From the NCBI RefSeq assembly GCF_009914315.1, contig NZ_CP042596.1, positions 1,240,001 through 1,304,000 on the forward strand: a stretch of DNA of 64,000 nt, written 5' to 3'. The notes beneath the pieces were generated by a model, which worked only from the letters and a program-made list of their open reading frames with translations, had not been told where the DNA came from and made no database searches. The DNA comes from Granulicella sp. WH15 (GTDB lineage: Bacteria; Acidobacteriota; Terriglobia; Terriglobales; Acidobacteriaceae). Shown here piece after piece: positions 1 through 9,134 of this stretch (positions are counted from its first letter, which is position 1; the number at the start of each line of letters is the position of its first letter). The position numbers and the translations under genes were made by a program.

Positions 1-261
1 CAGCTCCGCGTCGGTCTTCGCGCCGGCCATGTCGTCGGAGCGGATCTGGTAGAGAAAGCGGCTGCTATCGCCCGCGACACCGGCCTCCTTCACCAGCACC
101 TCGCTGGCGTGGAGCGCGACCGTCTCCACCGGCCGATCCTTGAAGTTGATGAGTCGCGGCGCGCCGAACATGAAGACCAGAATCGCCGTCACCATCACGT
201 CGTAGTGAATACTTCCGCGCTCATACGTCCAGAATACGTAGCTCTTCAGCAGCTTGCCCAT
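1..261 (-). CDS. Hypothetical single-pass membrane protein (partial, C terminus outside window)
   Basis: The reading frame starts at an ATG at 261 on the minus strand and runs open to the window edge, giving 87 visible residues beginning [17 protein letters not shown]. Residues about 19-36 (YDVMVTAILVFMFGAPRL) form one hydrophobic segment, so a short cytoplasmic N terminus and an extracytoplasmic C-terminal domain are likely. The start codon overlaps the serS stop codon in a TAATG arrangement, which implies translational coupling to serS. I do not recognise a family. Function is unknown; being downstream of serS does not by itself imply a role in translation. Confidence 0.75.
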   Translation of the reverse strand, partial: MGKLLKSYVFWTYERGSIHYDVMVTAILVFMFGAPRLINFKDRPVETVALHASEVLVKEAGVAGDSSRFLYQIRSDDMAGAKTDAEL

Positions 262-1625
262 TACGCCCGCCCCTGTTTCTGCCCAGATCCGAAGCTGCGC
301 CACGCGCCGGACTGCTGTCCGATCACCGTGGCCCCGTTCATGTACGGCACCAGCACCTCCGGCACCCGTACGGTTCCATCCGCCTGCTGGTAGTTCTCAA
401 GGATAGCCAGGTACGTGCGGCCAACCGCCAGCCCCGATCCGTTGATCGTATGCAGGAACTCCGACTTCTTCGCACCCGCAGCCTTGTAGCGGATGTTCGC
501 ACGCCGCGCCTGGAAGGCCTCGAAGTTCGAGCAACTGGAGATCTCGCGATACACCTGCTGGCCCGGCAGCCAGACCTCAAGGTCATACGTCTTCGCCGCG
601 GAAAATCCCATATCCCCGGTGCAGAGCAGCATACGCCGATAGGGCAGGCCCAGCTTTTCGAGCACCGTCTCTGCGTCCCGCGTCAGCCGCTCGTGCTCGG
701 CTTCAGACTCCTCCGGCCGCACGAACTTCACCAGCTCCACCTTCTGGAACTGGTGCTGCCGGATCATCCCGCGCACGTCGCGTCCGTGGCTGCCCGCCTC
801 GGCCCGGTAGCACGAGGTGTAGGCGCAGAAGCTCACGTTCATCTGGCTCTCTTCGAGCGTCTCGTCGCGGAAGAGGTTCGTCACCGGAACCTCAGCCGTC
901 GGGATCATCCAGTGGTCGTTCTCGCGGTACTGCCCGGCCTCGAACGCACCGGCATCGTCGCAGTGGAAGAGGTCTTCGGCAAACTTCGGCAACTGCCCGG
1001 TCCCGAAGAGCGACTTCGAGTTGACCATCGCGGGCGGCAGCACCTCGGTGTAGCCGTGCTCGCGCGTGTGCAGGTCGAGCATGAAGTTCGCCAGCGCCCG
1101 CTCCAGCAGAGCGCCCTGGCCGAACTGCACCACGAACCGCGCCCCCGAGATCTTGGCGGCGCGCTCGAAGTCGAGGATGCCCAGTCCCTCGCCCAACTCC
1201 CAGTGCGGGCGGGCAGGGAAGTCGAACGCCGTCTGTTCGCCGTAAGTCTTGACGAGGACGTTGTCGTGCTCGTCCTTGCCCACGGGGGTCGAATCCATCG
1301 GCAGGTTCGGCAGCGTCTGCATCATCTCGCGCAGGCGCTCATCGGCTTTGGCCGCAGCCTCTTCGAGGCTTTCGACCTCGGTCTTCAGACGCTTGGTCTC
1401 TTCGGTGACGGAGGTAGCGTCGCTGCCCGCCTTGCGCAGCGCCTGAATCTCGCCGGTCAGCCGGTTACGCTCGGCCTTCAGGGTCTCGACCCGCGTGATC
1501 GCCTCGCGTCGCTCGCGGTCGACCGCGTTAAAATTCCCCAGCGCCTCCGCCGGGTCCATCCCCCGCGAACGCAGCTTCTCTTCTACAATGGGCAGATTAG
1601 CCCTTACGTACCCAAGCTCTAGCAT
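261..1625 (-). CDS. serS: Serine--tRNA ligase
   Basis: This cytoplasmic class II aminoacyl-tRNA synthetase charges tRNA-Ser (and tRNA-Sec if present) with serine using ATP. The 454-residue product starts [18 protein letters not shown] and has the expected long N-terminal antiparallel coiled coil (about residues 30-105), which contacts the tRNA variable arm. The catalytic core follows with class II motif 2 ([20 protein letters not shown]) and motif 3 ([20 protein letters not shown]). The protein is slightly longer than the usual 420-430 residues because of a short polar tail after VLVPYMNG. The next gene starts in the TAATG overlap at its stop. No T-box-like leader is evident upstream. Confidence 0.98.
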   Translation of the reverse strand: MLELGYVRANLPIVEEKLRSRGMDPAEALGNFNAVDRERREAITRVETLKAERNRLTGEIQALRKAGSDATSVTEETKRLKTEVESLEEAAAKADERLREMMQTLPNLPMDSTPVGKDEHDNVLVKTYGEQTAFDFPARPHWELGEGLGILDFERAAKISGARFVVQFGQGALLERALANFMLDLHTREHGYTEVLPPAMVNSKSLFGTGQLPKFAEDLFHCDDAGAFEAGQYRENDHWMIPTAEVPVTNLFRDETLEESQMNVSFCAYTSCYRAEAGSHGRDVRGMIRQHQFQKVELVKFVRPEESEAEHERLTRDAETVLEKLGLPYRRMLLCTGDMGFSAAKTYDLEVWLPGQQVYREISSCSNFEAFQARRANIRYKAAGAKKSEFLHTINGSGLAVGRTYLAILENYQQADGTVRVPEVLVPYMNGATVIGQQSGAWRSFGSGQKQGRA

Positions 1626-1763
1626 CCTCAGTATTCTACCGTCTCGGGCTCACGGACGGCGGTGCGGCTGCCGATATCCCCCCTTGTGGACCGGGCCTGG
1701 TCCATTAAAGAACCATTACGGAACCAGCAAAGTACAGGATATAGAGGACAAGGAAAGAGACCT

Positions 1764-1850
1764 ATGGCCCCTGACCAGCGCTTCGCCCTTGCCGCATTCA
1801 TCTTCATGGTTCTGGCCTCGGCGGCCTACCTGTACTTTTTTCACAATTAG
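1764..1850 (+). CDS. Possible 28-residue membrane micropeptide
   Basis: A short frame starts at an ATG preceded, at 3-4 bases spacing, by the purine-rich AAGGAAAGAG and ends at TAG. It encodes 28 residues: a polar start MAPDQRFAL, one hydrophobic span AAFIFMVLASAAYLYFF and a C-terminal HN. The composition is that of a single-span membrane micropeptide. The frame is also open upstream to 1662, but those codons look non-coding. There is no homologue I can name, and a chance frame of this size is possible. Confidence 0.4.
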   Translation: MAPDQRFALAAFIFMVLASAAYLYFFHN

Positions 1851-1870
1851 CACTGCGTGCTGTTCTCGGG

Positions 1871-1946
1871 GGTACTTCGTACCGTTCTCGGGGCGGTATG
1901 GGCAGGATGATCTTCTGAGGGCCTTCCGTTGGTCGGCAGCGAAGAT
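1871..1946 (+). repeat. Dispersed intergenic repeat, family 1, copy A
   Basis: About 76 bases beginning GGTACTTCGTACCGTTCTCG and ending GGTCGGCAGCGAAGAT. Near-identical copies lie on the minus strand at 6086-6161 and 21180-21258. The leading GGTACTTCGTACC can fold back on itself. This copy lies just beyond the stop of the minus-strand acetyltransferase gene. Confidence 0.85.
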
Positions 1947-1961
1947 TCTTATTTCCGTTCC

Positions 1962-2444
1962 CTAAAGTTCCATCTCCATATACACGTCCGCCCGCGCATA
2001 AGCCGCCGCCGGACCCTTAGGCGGTCTGTGCTCGAAACCCACCGCCTCATACAGATGCACTGCATTGCCCAGCTTCGAGTTCGTGCCCAGAACCAGCTTC
2101 TTCGCCCCCATGCCGCGAGCCTGCCCGATGGCGTACTCGATCAGCTTTCTCCCGATCCCCAGCCCGCGCAGCTTCGGCGAGACCGCCATCTTCGCCAGCT
2201 CATACTGGTCCTCCCCCATAAAGATCAGCGCCACGCAGCCCACCGCCTCCTGCTCCGCGTACACCACGAACACCCGCCCACCCGGACGAACGATCTTTCC
2301 CTCGGGGTCACCCAGCACCCCCCGGTCCTTCTCCTCCAGGGTGAAGAGGTTTGTGATCCACTCCTCGTTCAAGACGCGAAACGCCTCCGCATCCTCTGCC
2401 GTCCGCATATCCCGAATCTCGATCTTCGTCGTTGTCTCTGGCAC
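1962..2444 (-). CDS. GNAT family N-acetyltransferase
   Basis: This is a cytoplasmic acetyl-CoA-dependent acetyltransferase of about 160 residues; the substrate cannot be told from sequence. The GNAT core is clear: IEIRDMRTAEDAEAF at the N terminus, the acetyl-CoA pyrophosphate loop in VSPKLRGLGIGRKLIEYAI (R/QxxGxG/A signature), and the C-terminal NAVHLYEAVGFEHRPP motif. I place the start at the GTG at 2444 because GGGGAGGATTTCAA precedes it, it leaves a normal-sized GNAT protein, and it avoids overlap with the divergent LysR gene. The frame is open further upstream to 2729, but that part runs antisense through the LysR coding region. LysR neighbours often regulate the divergent gene. Confidence 0.85.
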   Translation of the reverse strand: MPETTTKIEIRDMRTAEDAEAFRVLNEEWITNLFTLEEKDRGVLGDPEGKIVRPGGRVFVVYAEQEAVGCVALIFMGEDQYELAKMAVSPKLRGLGIGRKLIEYAIGQARGMGAKKLVLGTNSKLGNAVHLYEAVGFEHRPPKGPAAAYARADVYMEMEL

Positions 2445-2527
2445 TTGAAATCCTCCCCATCTAAAGTCTGCCCCTCGCCGGGCAAGACGTCCAATATCTT
2501 GTTTGGCAGGATTATGATCTTTTAGAT

Positions 2528-3424
2528 ATGGATCGCGACATCGAGCTTCGCCACCTGCGCTACTTCGTCGCCGTTGCCGAAGAACTGCACTTCGGGCGAG
2601 CAGCGCAGAGGCTTCATCTTGCGCAGCCGCCGCTCTCGCAGCAGATCCGCAAGCTCGAAGAGATCCTCGGCTACCCGCTCTTTCTGCGCACCTCACGCTC
2701 GGTCGCCCTGACTGCCACCGGTCAGGCATTTCTCCAGAGCGCCCGCCGTACGCTGCGCAACGTCCAGAGCGATATCGAGGAGGCGCGCAGCGTGGGGCGG
2801 GGAGAGGTTGGCTCGCTGCACATCGGTTTCGTCGGCTCGGCCATGCTGGCTACGCTGCCCGCGATGCTGCGCGCCTACACCCAGGCCTATCCGCGCGTGC
2901 GCCTGCACCTGCATGAGTCGTTTACTTCGTCTGTGCTCGAGGGGCTCGAAAACGGCACGCTCGACGCCGGCATCCTGCGCGACGGCGACCCCACCGACGG
3001 CCTCGATATCACCACCATCTTCTCCGAACCTTACGTCGCGGTGCTCCCCGCAAGCCACCCACGCGCCGGACAGAAGAGCATCGCGCCAGCCTCTCTTCGC
3101 GGCGAGTCGCTGGTCTTTCATCCCCGCTCGGCGGGCGTGCGCGCCTTCGAGAAGCCCATGTCGCTCTTCGACCGCCACGGCTTCCGCCCGCCCATCGTGC
3201 AGGAGGCATCACACTGGGTCACCATTCTTGAGCTGGTTGGCTCGGGGCTGGGCATCTCCATCGCTCCGGCCTGCGTGCGCCGCATCGCTACCTCGGACGT
3301 CGTCTGCCTGCCGCTGCGTGGAGCGGGCATCGCCAGCAACATCGAATTGGCTTGCATCACCCACGATACCCGCCCCATCGTCCGCCAGTTTGCCCACATC
3401 GTTAGCTCCACCCGCCACCGCTAG
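2528..3424 (+). CDS. LysR family transcriptional regulator
   Basis: A 298-residue regulator with the LysR winged helix-turn-helix at residues 5-65 (LRYFVAVAEELHFGRAAQRL, then PPLSQQIRKLEEILGYPLF) and a periplasmic-binding-protein-like effector domain from about residue 90 to the end (VGSLHIGFVGSAMLATLPAM). The N terminus resembles regulators of the CynR/CatR/BenM subgroup with ELRHLRYFVAVAEELHFGRA. It is divergent from the GNAT gene with an 83-base gap, so it may control that gene as well as itself. The effector is unknown. Confidence 0.93.
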   Translation: MDRDIELRHLRYFVAVAEELHFGRAAQRLHLAQPPLSQQIRKLEEILGYPLFLRTSRSVALTATGQAFLQSARRTLRNVQSDIEEARSVGRGEVGSLHIGFVGSAMLATLPAMLRAYTQAYPRVRLHLHESFTSSVLEGLENGTLDAGILRDGDPTDGLDITTIFSEPYVAVLPASHPRAGQKSIAPASLRGESLVFHPRSAGVRAFEKPMSLFDRHGFRPPIVQEASHWVTILELVGSGLGISIAPACVRRIATSDVVCLPLRGAGIASNIELACITHDTRPIVRQFAHIVSSTRHR

Positions 3425-3442
3425 ACCATCTACAATCGTCTT

Positions 3443-4402
3443 ATGTCCTCCGAGAACGAATCGGCCAGCAAGCACCCCGCGCCTAAGGGGCCGGATATGC
3501 GTGTCACCATCGCCGGTGTCGAGCTGGCCTCGCCCGTCATCGCCGCCAGCGGCACCTTCGGCTACGGAGTCGAGTTCGAAGATATCCTCTCGCTCGACCG
3601 CATCGGAGCTTTCGTCACCAAGGGGCTCTCGCGCGAGCCGATGGCGGGTAACCCCTCGCCACGCATCATCGAGACCTCCTCCGGCATGATTAACGCCATC
3701 GGCCTGCAAAACATGGGCGTGAAGGCGTTCATCGAGCAGAAGATGCCGCGCATCCGCGAGATCCCCGGCCTGCGCGTCATCGCCAACGTCTTCGGCTTCA
3801 CCATCGAGGACTGCATTGCGGTCATCGAAGCCCTGAACGACGCGCCCGGCATCGACCTCTACGAACTGAACGCCTCCTGCCCTAACACGGCCCACGGCGG
3901 CATGGTCTTCGGCACCGATCCCGCGCTGCTCGGCGAACTGGTCAAGGCGACCCGCGCCATTTCCACGCGGCCGCTCATCGTCAAGCTCTCGCCCAACGTC
4001 ACCTCCATTGGAGAGATGGCCCGCGTAGCCGCCGATGCCGGGGCCGATGCCGTCTCGCTGGTCAACACGTTTCTCTCGCTGGCCATCGACCCCGAGACCC
4101 GCCGCCCGCGCATCGCCAACGTCACCGGCGGTCTCTCCGGCCCAGCCATCAAGCCCATTGCTGTGCGCATGGTCTACGAGGTCTCGAAGGCCGTCAGTAT
4201 CCCCATTCTGGGCATGGGCGGCATCCTGAAGGCCGAGGACGCCGTGGAGTTCATGCTGGCCGGAGCCACCGCCGTCCAGGTGGGCACCGCCAGCTACGCC
4301 GACCCCCGCGCGGTGGAGAATATCGCCACCGGCCTGCGCCGCTGGTGTACCGTTCGGGATATTCCCCGCGTCTCTGACCTTACGGGCGGGTTGATTCTCT
4401 GA
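3443..4402 (+). CDS. pyrD: Dihydroorotate dehydrogenase, class 1B catalytic subunit
   Basis: The enzyme oxidises dihydroorotate to orotate in pyrimidine biosynthesis, with FMN as cofactor. The 319-residue TIM barrel has the class 1 signature ELNASCPNTAHGGMVFG, with the catalytic base Cys146; class 2 membrane enzymes carry Ser here. The HGG that follows is typical of class 1B (NAD-linked, pairing with PyrK). FMN phosphate binding is seen in ILGMGGILKAEDAVEFMLAGA and VQVGTASYADP. The first about 18 residues are polar and poorly conserved, so MRVTIAGVELASP at residue 19 is an alternative start. No pyrK lies next to it in this window. purH follows 42 bases downstream on the same strand. Confidence 0.95.
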   Translation: MSSENESASKHPAPKGPDMRVTIAGVELASPVIAASGTFGYGVEFEDILSLDRIGAFVTKGLSREPMAGNPSPRIIETSSGMINAIGLQNMGVKAFIEQKMPRIREIPGLRVIANVFGFTIEDCIAVIEALNDAPGIDLYELNASCPNTAHGGMVFGTDPALLGELVKATRAISTRPLIVKLSPNVTSIGEMARVAADAGADAVSLVNTFLSLAIDPETRRPRIANVTGGLSGPAIKPIAVRMVYEVSKAVSIPILGMGGILKAEDAVEFMLAGATAVQVGTASYADPRAVENIATGLRRWCTVRDIPRVSDLTGGLIL

Positions 4403-4444
4403 AACGAAAGACTGCCCGGCGGTATGAAGTACTAGAATTATGTT

Positions 4445-6049
4445 GTGAATATCGAAAATACTACCGGCCTTAAGCCCATTCGTCGCGCCCTTCTTTCCGT
4501 CACCGATAAATCCGGTCTCGTCGATTTTGCCCGTGCCCTCGCCAGCCACAACGTGGAACTCGTCTCCACCGGCGGTACCGCCAAGGCCCTGCGCGACGCC
4601 GGTCTCACCGTCCGCGACATCTCCGACCTCACCGGTTTCCCCGAGATGCTCGACGGCCGAGTCAAGACCCTGCACCCCAAGGTTCACGGCGGCATCCTCC
4701 ACATCCGCGGCAACGCGTCACACGTCGCCAGCGTCACCGAGCACGAGATCCAGCCCATCGACATGGTCGTCGTGAACCTCTACGCCTTCGAGAAGACCGC
4801 GCAGAAGCCCGGCGTCTCTGCTGCGGAGATCATTGAGAACATCGACATCGGCGGTCCCTCGATGGTCCGCTCGGCGGCCAAGAACTTCGAGGACGTGGCT
4901 ATCGTCACTGCCGCGGCCGACTACGCCAAACTGACCGAAGAGTTTGCCGCCAATTCCGGACAGCTCGGCCGCGCAACCCGCTGGCAGCTCGCCAAGCAGG
5001 CTTTTGCCACGACCGCCGCCTATGACGCCGCTATCGCCAGCACTCTGGAGACGTTGGTGGAGTCCGCAGACCCGCACGACAAGGTTGTCTTCGACACCGA
5101 GACCCTGCCCAAGACCATCCGCATCATCGAGCCGCAGGCGGCGGTGCTCCGCTACGGCGAAAACCCGCACCAGCAGGCCGCGCTTTACGTCGACGGCACC
5201 GGCACCGGAGTCGCGGCGGGCAAGCAGCTCCAGGGCAAGGAGCTTTCTTACAACAACCTGGTCGATCTCGACGCCTGCTGGGACCTCGTCTCCGAGTTCG
5301 ATGAGACCGCCGTGGTCATCATCAAGCACACCAACCCCTGCGGAGCCTCCACCGGAGCCACCGTGCTCGAAGCCTACACCCGCGCCCTCGAGGCCGATCC
5401 CATCTCTGCCTTTGGCGGCGTGATCGGCATCAACCGAGAGGTGGACGCTGCCGCCGCCGAGGAGATCGCCAAGCTCTTCGTCGAGGCCATCGTTGCGCCG
5501 TCCTTCACGCCCGAGGCCGTGGCCCGCTTCGCCGCCAAGAAGAACCTGCGGCTGGTCGAGATCAAGCCTGCCCACACGCCGCGCGTCATCAAGCAGGTCT
5601 CCGGCGGCCTGCTGGTCCAGAGTGCCGACAGCCTCCGCATCACCGCGGCTGACCTGACCACGGCCACCAAGCGCCAGCCCACTCCCGAGGAGCTGCGCGC
5701 GCTGCTCTTCGCCTGGAGCGTCTGTAAGTACGTGAAATCAAACGCCATCGTCTACGCCCGCTTTGCCGACGGCCACGGCCAGACGGTCGGGATAGGAGCT
5801 GGCCAGATGTCTCGTGTTGACTCGGCCCGCTTCGGCGCGATGAAGGCCATCCTGCCGCTGGCCGGTACGGTCGCGGCTTCGGACGCCTTCTTCCCGTTCC
5901 CCGACGGCCTCGAGGTCATCGCCGAGGCCGGTGCCACGGCCATCATCCAGCCCGGCGGCTCGGTCCGCGACGCCGAGGTGATCGCTGCCGCCGACCGCCT
6001 CAACATCGCCATGGTGTTCACCGGCGTCCGCCACTTCCGCCACGGCTGA
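4445..6049 (+). CDS. purH: Bifunctional AICAR formyltransferase / IMP cyclohydrolase
   Basis: This 534-residue cytoplasmic protein catalyses the last two steps of IMP synthesis. The N-terminal IMP cyclohydrolase domain (about 1-200) shows [32 protein letters not shown] and [15 protein letters not shown]. The C-terminal AICAR transformylase domain has the catalytic pair Lys294-His295 in [11 protein letters not shown] and ends TGVRHFRHG. Translation must begin at the GTG at 4445: an in-frame TAG lies four codons upstream and the next Met is far inside the domain. A two-codon ATG-TTG-TGA overlaps this GTG, which is odd and could influence initiation. A strong hairpin follows the gene at 6067-6109. 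Confidence 0.98.
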   Translation: MNIENTTGLKPIRRALLSVTDKSGLVDFARALASHNVELVSTGGTAKALRDAGLTVRDISDLTGFPEMLDGRVKTLHPKVHGGILHIRGNASHVASVTEHEIQPIDMVVVNLYAFEKTAQKPGVSAAEIIENIDIGGPSMVRSAAKNFEDVAIVTAAADYAKLTEEFAANSGQLGRATRWQLAKQAFATTAAYDAAIASTLETLVESADPHDKVVFDTETLPKTIRIIEPQAAVLRYGENPHQQAALYVDGTGTGVAAGKQLQGKELSYNNLVDLDACWDLVSEFDETAVVIIKHTNPCGASTGATVLEAYTRALEADPISAFGGVIGINREVDAAAAEEIAKLFVEAIVAPSFTPEAVARFAAKKNLRLVEIKPAHTPRVIKQVSGGLLVQSADSLRITAADLTTATKRQPTPEELRALLFAWSVCKYVKSNAIVYARFADGHGQTVGIGAGQMSRVDSARFGAMKAILPLAGTVAASDAFFPFPDGLEVIAEAGATAIIQPGGSVRDAEVIAAADRLNIAMVFTGVRHFRHG

Positions 6050-6066
6050 TCTGGAATCAATAACTT

Positions 6067-6109
6067 CTCCCGCTGGTCGGTAAAAATGCTCGCTGCCGAC
6101 CAGCGGGAG
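6067..6109. terminator. Perfect 14-bp hairpin downstream of purH
   Basis: CTCCCGCTGGTCGG at 6067-6080 pairs perfectly with CCGACCAGCGGGAG at 6096-6109 across a 15-base loop. It begins 18 bases after the purH stop. There is no clear U-tract, so it may be a transcript-end stabiliser rather than an intrinsic terminator. Its right arm is shared with repeat copy B. Confidence 0.6.
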
Positions 6110-6161
6110 GCCCCCAAAAGATCATTTCCCCCATACAGCCCCGAGAACGGTACGAAGTACC
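6086..6161 (-). repeat. Dispersed intergenic repeat, family 1, copy B
   Basis: Read on the minus strand this begins GGTACTTCGTACCGTTCTCG and ends GGTCGGCAGCGAGCAT, matching copies at 1871-1946 and 21180-21258. It lies between purH and the TPR gene. Confidence 0.85.
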
Positions 6162-6309
6162 TTTGCAATTGGTGGCTTTTCGCGGCTACACTTCCAAGCA
6201 GACGGCAGCATCCAAACGAGCCAGCCCCTCGTCTAACCAGTGTCTTTGTCTGCGCAGCGTCACCCGCCGACTCATGAAGCGACTTTGAAAATCCGGCCCA
6301 GGACTCAAC

Positions 6310-8358
6310 ATGACACTGCGACACTCCGCCAGCACACTTCTCACAGCCGCTTCGCTTCTGCTTGCCTCTCACGCCGTTCTCGCCCAGGTTCCTGCGTCCG
6401 CCGCGCCCGTAGTGCCCGATCACTCGGCTGCCTACTATCACGAGGGCCTCGCCCATATGTACGAGGAGATGGCCATCTCCGGCGGGCGGCCGGACTACGC
6501 CACCCAGGCTATTGAGCAGTACAAGCTCGCCCTCGACGCCGACCCGGACTCGCGCTTCCTCCGCGACGGACTGGCCGACCTCTACTTTAAGGTGGGGCGT
6601 ATCCGCGAGGCCGTCACCGCCGCGCAGGATCAGGTCAAGAAGAATCCCGATGACGTGGAGGCTCACCAGCTCCTCGGCAAGGTTTACCTGCGCTCGCTCG
6701 GCGACCTGACCGGCACCCAGGCGGGGGAGATGCTTGCCCTGGCCATCGGCGAGTACGAGAAGATCGCCCAGCTTACCCCTGCCGACGTCGAGACACACCT
6801 GCTGCTCGGCCAGCTCTACGGCCTGAACCACGACTCCGCCAAGGCCGAGGCCCAGTTCAAGCTGGCTCAGAAGCTCGACTCGAACTCCGAGGAGGTGGTG
6901 CTCAACATGGCCCGCCTCTACAGCGAACAGGGAGATATCCAGCACGCCGCTTCCGTGCTGGCTGCGGTGCCTGAAGGCGACCGCTCGGCGCGGGTCGATT
7001 TTGCGCTTGGGGCCACGTATGACCAGCTCCGCAAGCCCAAGCTGGCCGCTGATGCCTATCGCGCCGCGCTTGAGCAGGACCCCGAGAATGTGGATACGGA
7101 GCGTGGGTTGGCCAGCGCTCTGATGGCGGATAACCAGCTCGCCGCCGCGCTCGAGGTGCTGCAGAAGATCGTCGCCGCCGAGCCGAACGATGTGCAGTCG
7201 CAGGTGCACCTCTCCGAGGTGCAGCGGCGCATGGGCCACTATGACGATGCGCTGGTGACTTTGCAGAAGGCCAAGGCGCTCTCGCCCAACGGTGACAACC
7301 TGGAGCTGCCCTATAACGAGGCGCTGATCTACGACTCGCTCGGCAAGTACGATCAGGCCATCGCGACGCTCAACGCCACGCTGGCCTCCACCTCGCACCC
7401 GGACGGCAAGTACACCGATCCAGAGAAGGCCAATCGCACCATCTTCCTCGACCGCCTTGGCATCATCGAGAGCGAGGCCAACCGGCCTGCGGAGGCTGCT
7501 GCCGCTTACCGCCAGATCATCGCGCTGGGCGGGGATAACGTCGCCCGTGGCTATCAGGGCGTGGTCGATGCCTACCGCAACGCGCACATGTGGAAAGAGG
7601 CCGTGGCCGCTGCGGAAGAGGCCTCAAAGGCTCTGCCCAAGGAGAAGAGTGTGCAGTTGATGTACGCCTTCCAACTGGCCGATACGGGCAAGGCGGAGGA
7701 TGGGCTGACGCTGGCGAAGGCACAGTTGAACGGCGGGCCCGAGGACCGGGACAGCTACGTCGCCATCGCCAACATCAATCTGCGTCTGCATCGCTCCAAA
7801 GACGCCTACGAGGCGCTGGACAAGGCGGAGGCGCTGATCCAGAAGCCGGAAGAAAAGCTCTACCTCTACCTGCTGCGCGCCACTATCGCGGACAAGGATA
7901 AGCAGTATGCCGAGGCCGAGGTGCAGTACCGCAAGGTGCTGGCTATCGACCCGAATAACGCCGGGGCCTTGAACGACCTGGGCTACATGCTGGCTGACCG
8001 TGGCGTCCGCCTGCCCGAGGCTCTGACGATGATCCAGAAGGCCGTCGAGCTTGACCCGCAGAACGGTGCTTACCTCGATTCGCTGGGCTGGGTCTACTTC
8101 AAGATGGGCCAGTACACGCTGGCTGAGGAGAATCTGCACAAGGCGATCGAGCGCGTCGCGACCGATCCCAGCATCCATGACCATCTGGGTGAGGTCTACG
8201 ACAAGACCAACCGGCTGAAGCTGGCTGTGGCCCAGTGGGACCGCGCGATGGTCGAATACGCCCACTCGCTGCCTGCTGACGCCGATCCAGCCGATGTGAA
8301 CGAGGTCAAGCGCAAGCTCGATAATGCTCGCGTCAAGTTGGCTAAGAACAGCAAGTAA
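6310..8358 (+). CDS. Periplasmic/secreted tetratricopeptide-repeat protein
   Basis: The 682-residue product has a signal peptide ([20 protein letters not shown], likely cut after AVLAQ) and then consists almost wholly of TPR helices. Recognisable repeat cores include [60 protein letters not shown] and [20 protein letters not shown]. The final repeats ([20 protein letters not shown]) resemble those of outer-membrane assembly and export TPR proteins. No enzyme domain is seen. A role as a protein-protein scaffold in the periplasm is inferred; no partner can be named. A family-2 repeat follows the stop codon. Confidence 0.9.
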   Translation: MTLRHSASTLLTAASLLLASHAVLAQVPASAAPVVPDHSAAYYHEGLAHMYEEMAISGGRPDYATQAIEQYKLALDADPDSRFLRDGLADLYFKVGRIREAVTAAQDQVKKNPDDVEAHQLLGKVYLRSLGDLTGTQAGEMLALAIGEYEKIAQLTPADVETHLLLGQLYGLNHDSAKAEAQFKLAQKLDSNSEEVVLNMARLYSEQGDIQHAASVLAAVPEGDRSARVDFALGATYDQLRKPKLAADAYRAALEQDPENVDTERGLASALMADNQLAAALEVLQKIVAAEPNDVQSQVHLSEVQRRMGHYDDALVTLQKAKALSPNGDNLELPYNEALIYDSLGKYDQAIATLNATLASTSHPDGKYTDPEKANRTIFLDRLGIIESEANRPAEAAAAYRQIIALGGDNVARGYQGVVDAYRNAHMWKEAVAAAEEASKALPKEKSVQLMYAFQLADTGKAEDGLTLAKAQLNGGPEDRDSYVAIANINLRLHRSKDAYEALDKAEALIQKPEEKLYLYLLRATIADKDKQYAEAEVQYRKVLAIDPNNAGALNDLGYMLADRGVRLPEALTMIQKAVELDPQNGAYLDSLGWVYFKMGQYTLAEENLHKAIERVATDPSIHDHLGEVYDKTNRLKLAVAQWDRAMVEYAHSLPADADPADVNEVKRKLDNARVKLAKNSK

Positions 8359-8376
8359 GGCCAGCCTTTACGCGAA

Positions 8377-8436
8377 GCGTCGAGAACCGCACGAAGTGCC
8401 GCCCGCCCGGCGTGAGGGGGCTGTTGTTATTTTTTA
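8377..8436 (+). repeat. Intergenic repeat, family 2, copy D
   Basis: The sequence GCGTCGAGAACCGCACGAAG continues TGCCGCCCGCCCGGCGTGAG and ends in a T-rich tail (TGTTGTTATTTTTT). It is closely related to 10349-10400, sharing ACCGCACGAAGTGCC and the GTT-rich tail, and distantly to the GAACGGTACGAAGTACC end of family 1. It lies between the convergent TPR and toxin genes. Confidence 0.65.
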
Positions 8437-8445
8437 GCAGATGGG

Positions 8446-8832
8446 CTAAACCTGCTGGATTGGACCCGGATATTGTGCGACCGTCCGGTCGGTGGTAAGC
8501 AGGCGAATCTTTTCAACCGTGGCCTGGGCCACCAGGATGCGGTCGAATGGATCGCGGTGAATGGGTGGCAGTGTCTTCGCGGCCAGTACGTGGTCGCCAA
8601 GGATCGACAGCTCTCGATAGCCGTTTTCCAGCAGCCCATGACGCAGCTCTGTCGGGTCGATCTGGAAGTAATCTCGGTACGACCCGGATTTGATCGTGAC
8701 CTCCCATAAACTCGCCGCGCTGAAGAAAAGCTCATTAGCTGGATTGCCGATGAGCTGCTGGGCCTCGGCCGATAGGCGGTCGGGTTCGCCAGCCGCCCAG
8801 AGCAGAAGGTGGGTATCGAGCAGGAGATTCAT
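8446..8832 (-). CDS. PIN-domain toxin of a type II toxin-antitoxin pair (VapC-like)
   Basis: The 128-residue product is a complete PIN-domain ribonuclease. The expected acidic residues are at Asp6 (MNLLLDTHLLLWAAGE), Glu44 (SLWEVTIKSG), Asp97 (RDPFDRILVAQA) and Asp115 (TTDRTVAQY). VapC-like toxins typically cleave tRNA or rRNA and are blocked by the cognate antitoxin. The start codon overlaps the stop of the antitoxin gene in an ATGA, so translation is coupled. All catalytic positions are intact, so the toxin is probably functional. Confidence 0.93.
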   Translation of the reverse strand: MNLLLDTHLLLWAAGEPDRLSAEAQQLIGNPANELFFSAASLWEVTIKSGSYRDYFQIDPTELRHGLLENGYRELSILGDHVLAAKTLPPIHRDPFDRILVAQATVEKIRLLTTDRTVAQYPGPIQQV

Positions 8833-9074
8833 TCGCCCTCTTCAAAGAGGCGCACAATCTCGTTGCCCATCCTGGTGTCGAAGTCGTCCGGGACGGTGAA
8901 ACGGCCTTTCATGAAGCCGAGGCGGTGAATGGGTTTTGCTTCCGGCTCTTCGATTGCAGTAACCTTTACCATAGGCTTGCCCGCTTTGGCGATGATGAAC
9001 GACTCACCTCCAGCAGCTTTCTCGACCAGCCGGGAGAGATGGGTCTTTGCCTCGTGGATGTTGAAGGTCTGCAT
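8829..9074 (-). CDS. Phd/YefM-family antitoxin
   Basis: The 81-residue product begins MQTFNIHEAKTHLSRLVEKA, the classic Phd/YefM N-terminal DNA-binding and dimerisation segment. It ends with RFTVPDDFDTRMGNEIVRLF, the toxin-binding tail typical of Phd antitoxins paired with PIN toxins. I chose the ATG at 9074 because AGGAGA lies just upstream and the family N terminus is exact; the longer frame to 9128 would run through the palindrome upstream. The gene overlaps the toxin by four bases. The palindrome at 9084-9123 is the likely autoregulatory site. Confidence 0.93.
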   Translation of the reverse strand: MQTFNIHEAKTHLSRLVEKAAGGESFIIAKAGKPMVKVTAIEEPEAKPIHRLGFMKGRFTVPDDFDTRMGNEIVRLFEEGE

Positions 9075-9083
9075 GGTCGCTCT

Positions 9084-9123
9084 CCTGTGGACTAAACTAA
9101 GTTTACTTAGTTTAGTCCACAGG
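9084..9123. promoter_or_regulatory. 18-bp palindrome, probable toxin-antitoxin operator
   Basis: CCTGTGGACTAAACTAAG at 9084-9101 is a perfect inverted repeat of CTTAGTTTAGTCCACAGG at 9106-9123 with a TTTA spacer. It starts ten bases upstream of the antitoxin ATG. It is AT-rich in the middle and contains no T-tract after the stem, which fits an operator overlapping the promoter better than a terminator. Confidence 0.75.
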
Positions 9124-9134
9124 GGCAAGAGTTC

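Noticed and set aside
1626..1763. T-box or riboswitch upstream of serS
   Set aside because: No specifier or antiterminator-like structure is evident, and serS is on the minus strand with only a short gap.
5752..7587. 611-codon minus-strand open frame across purH and the TPR gene
   Set aside because: It is antisense to two clear genes, has low-complexity Val/Gly/Leu composition and no domain; long antisense frames are expected in GC-rich codon usage.
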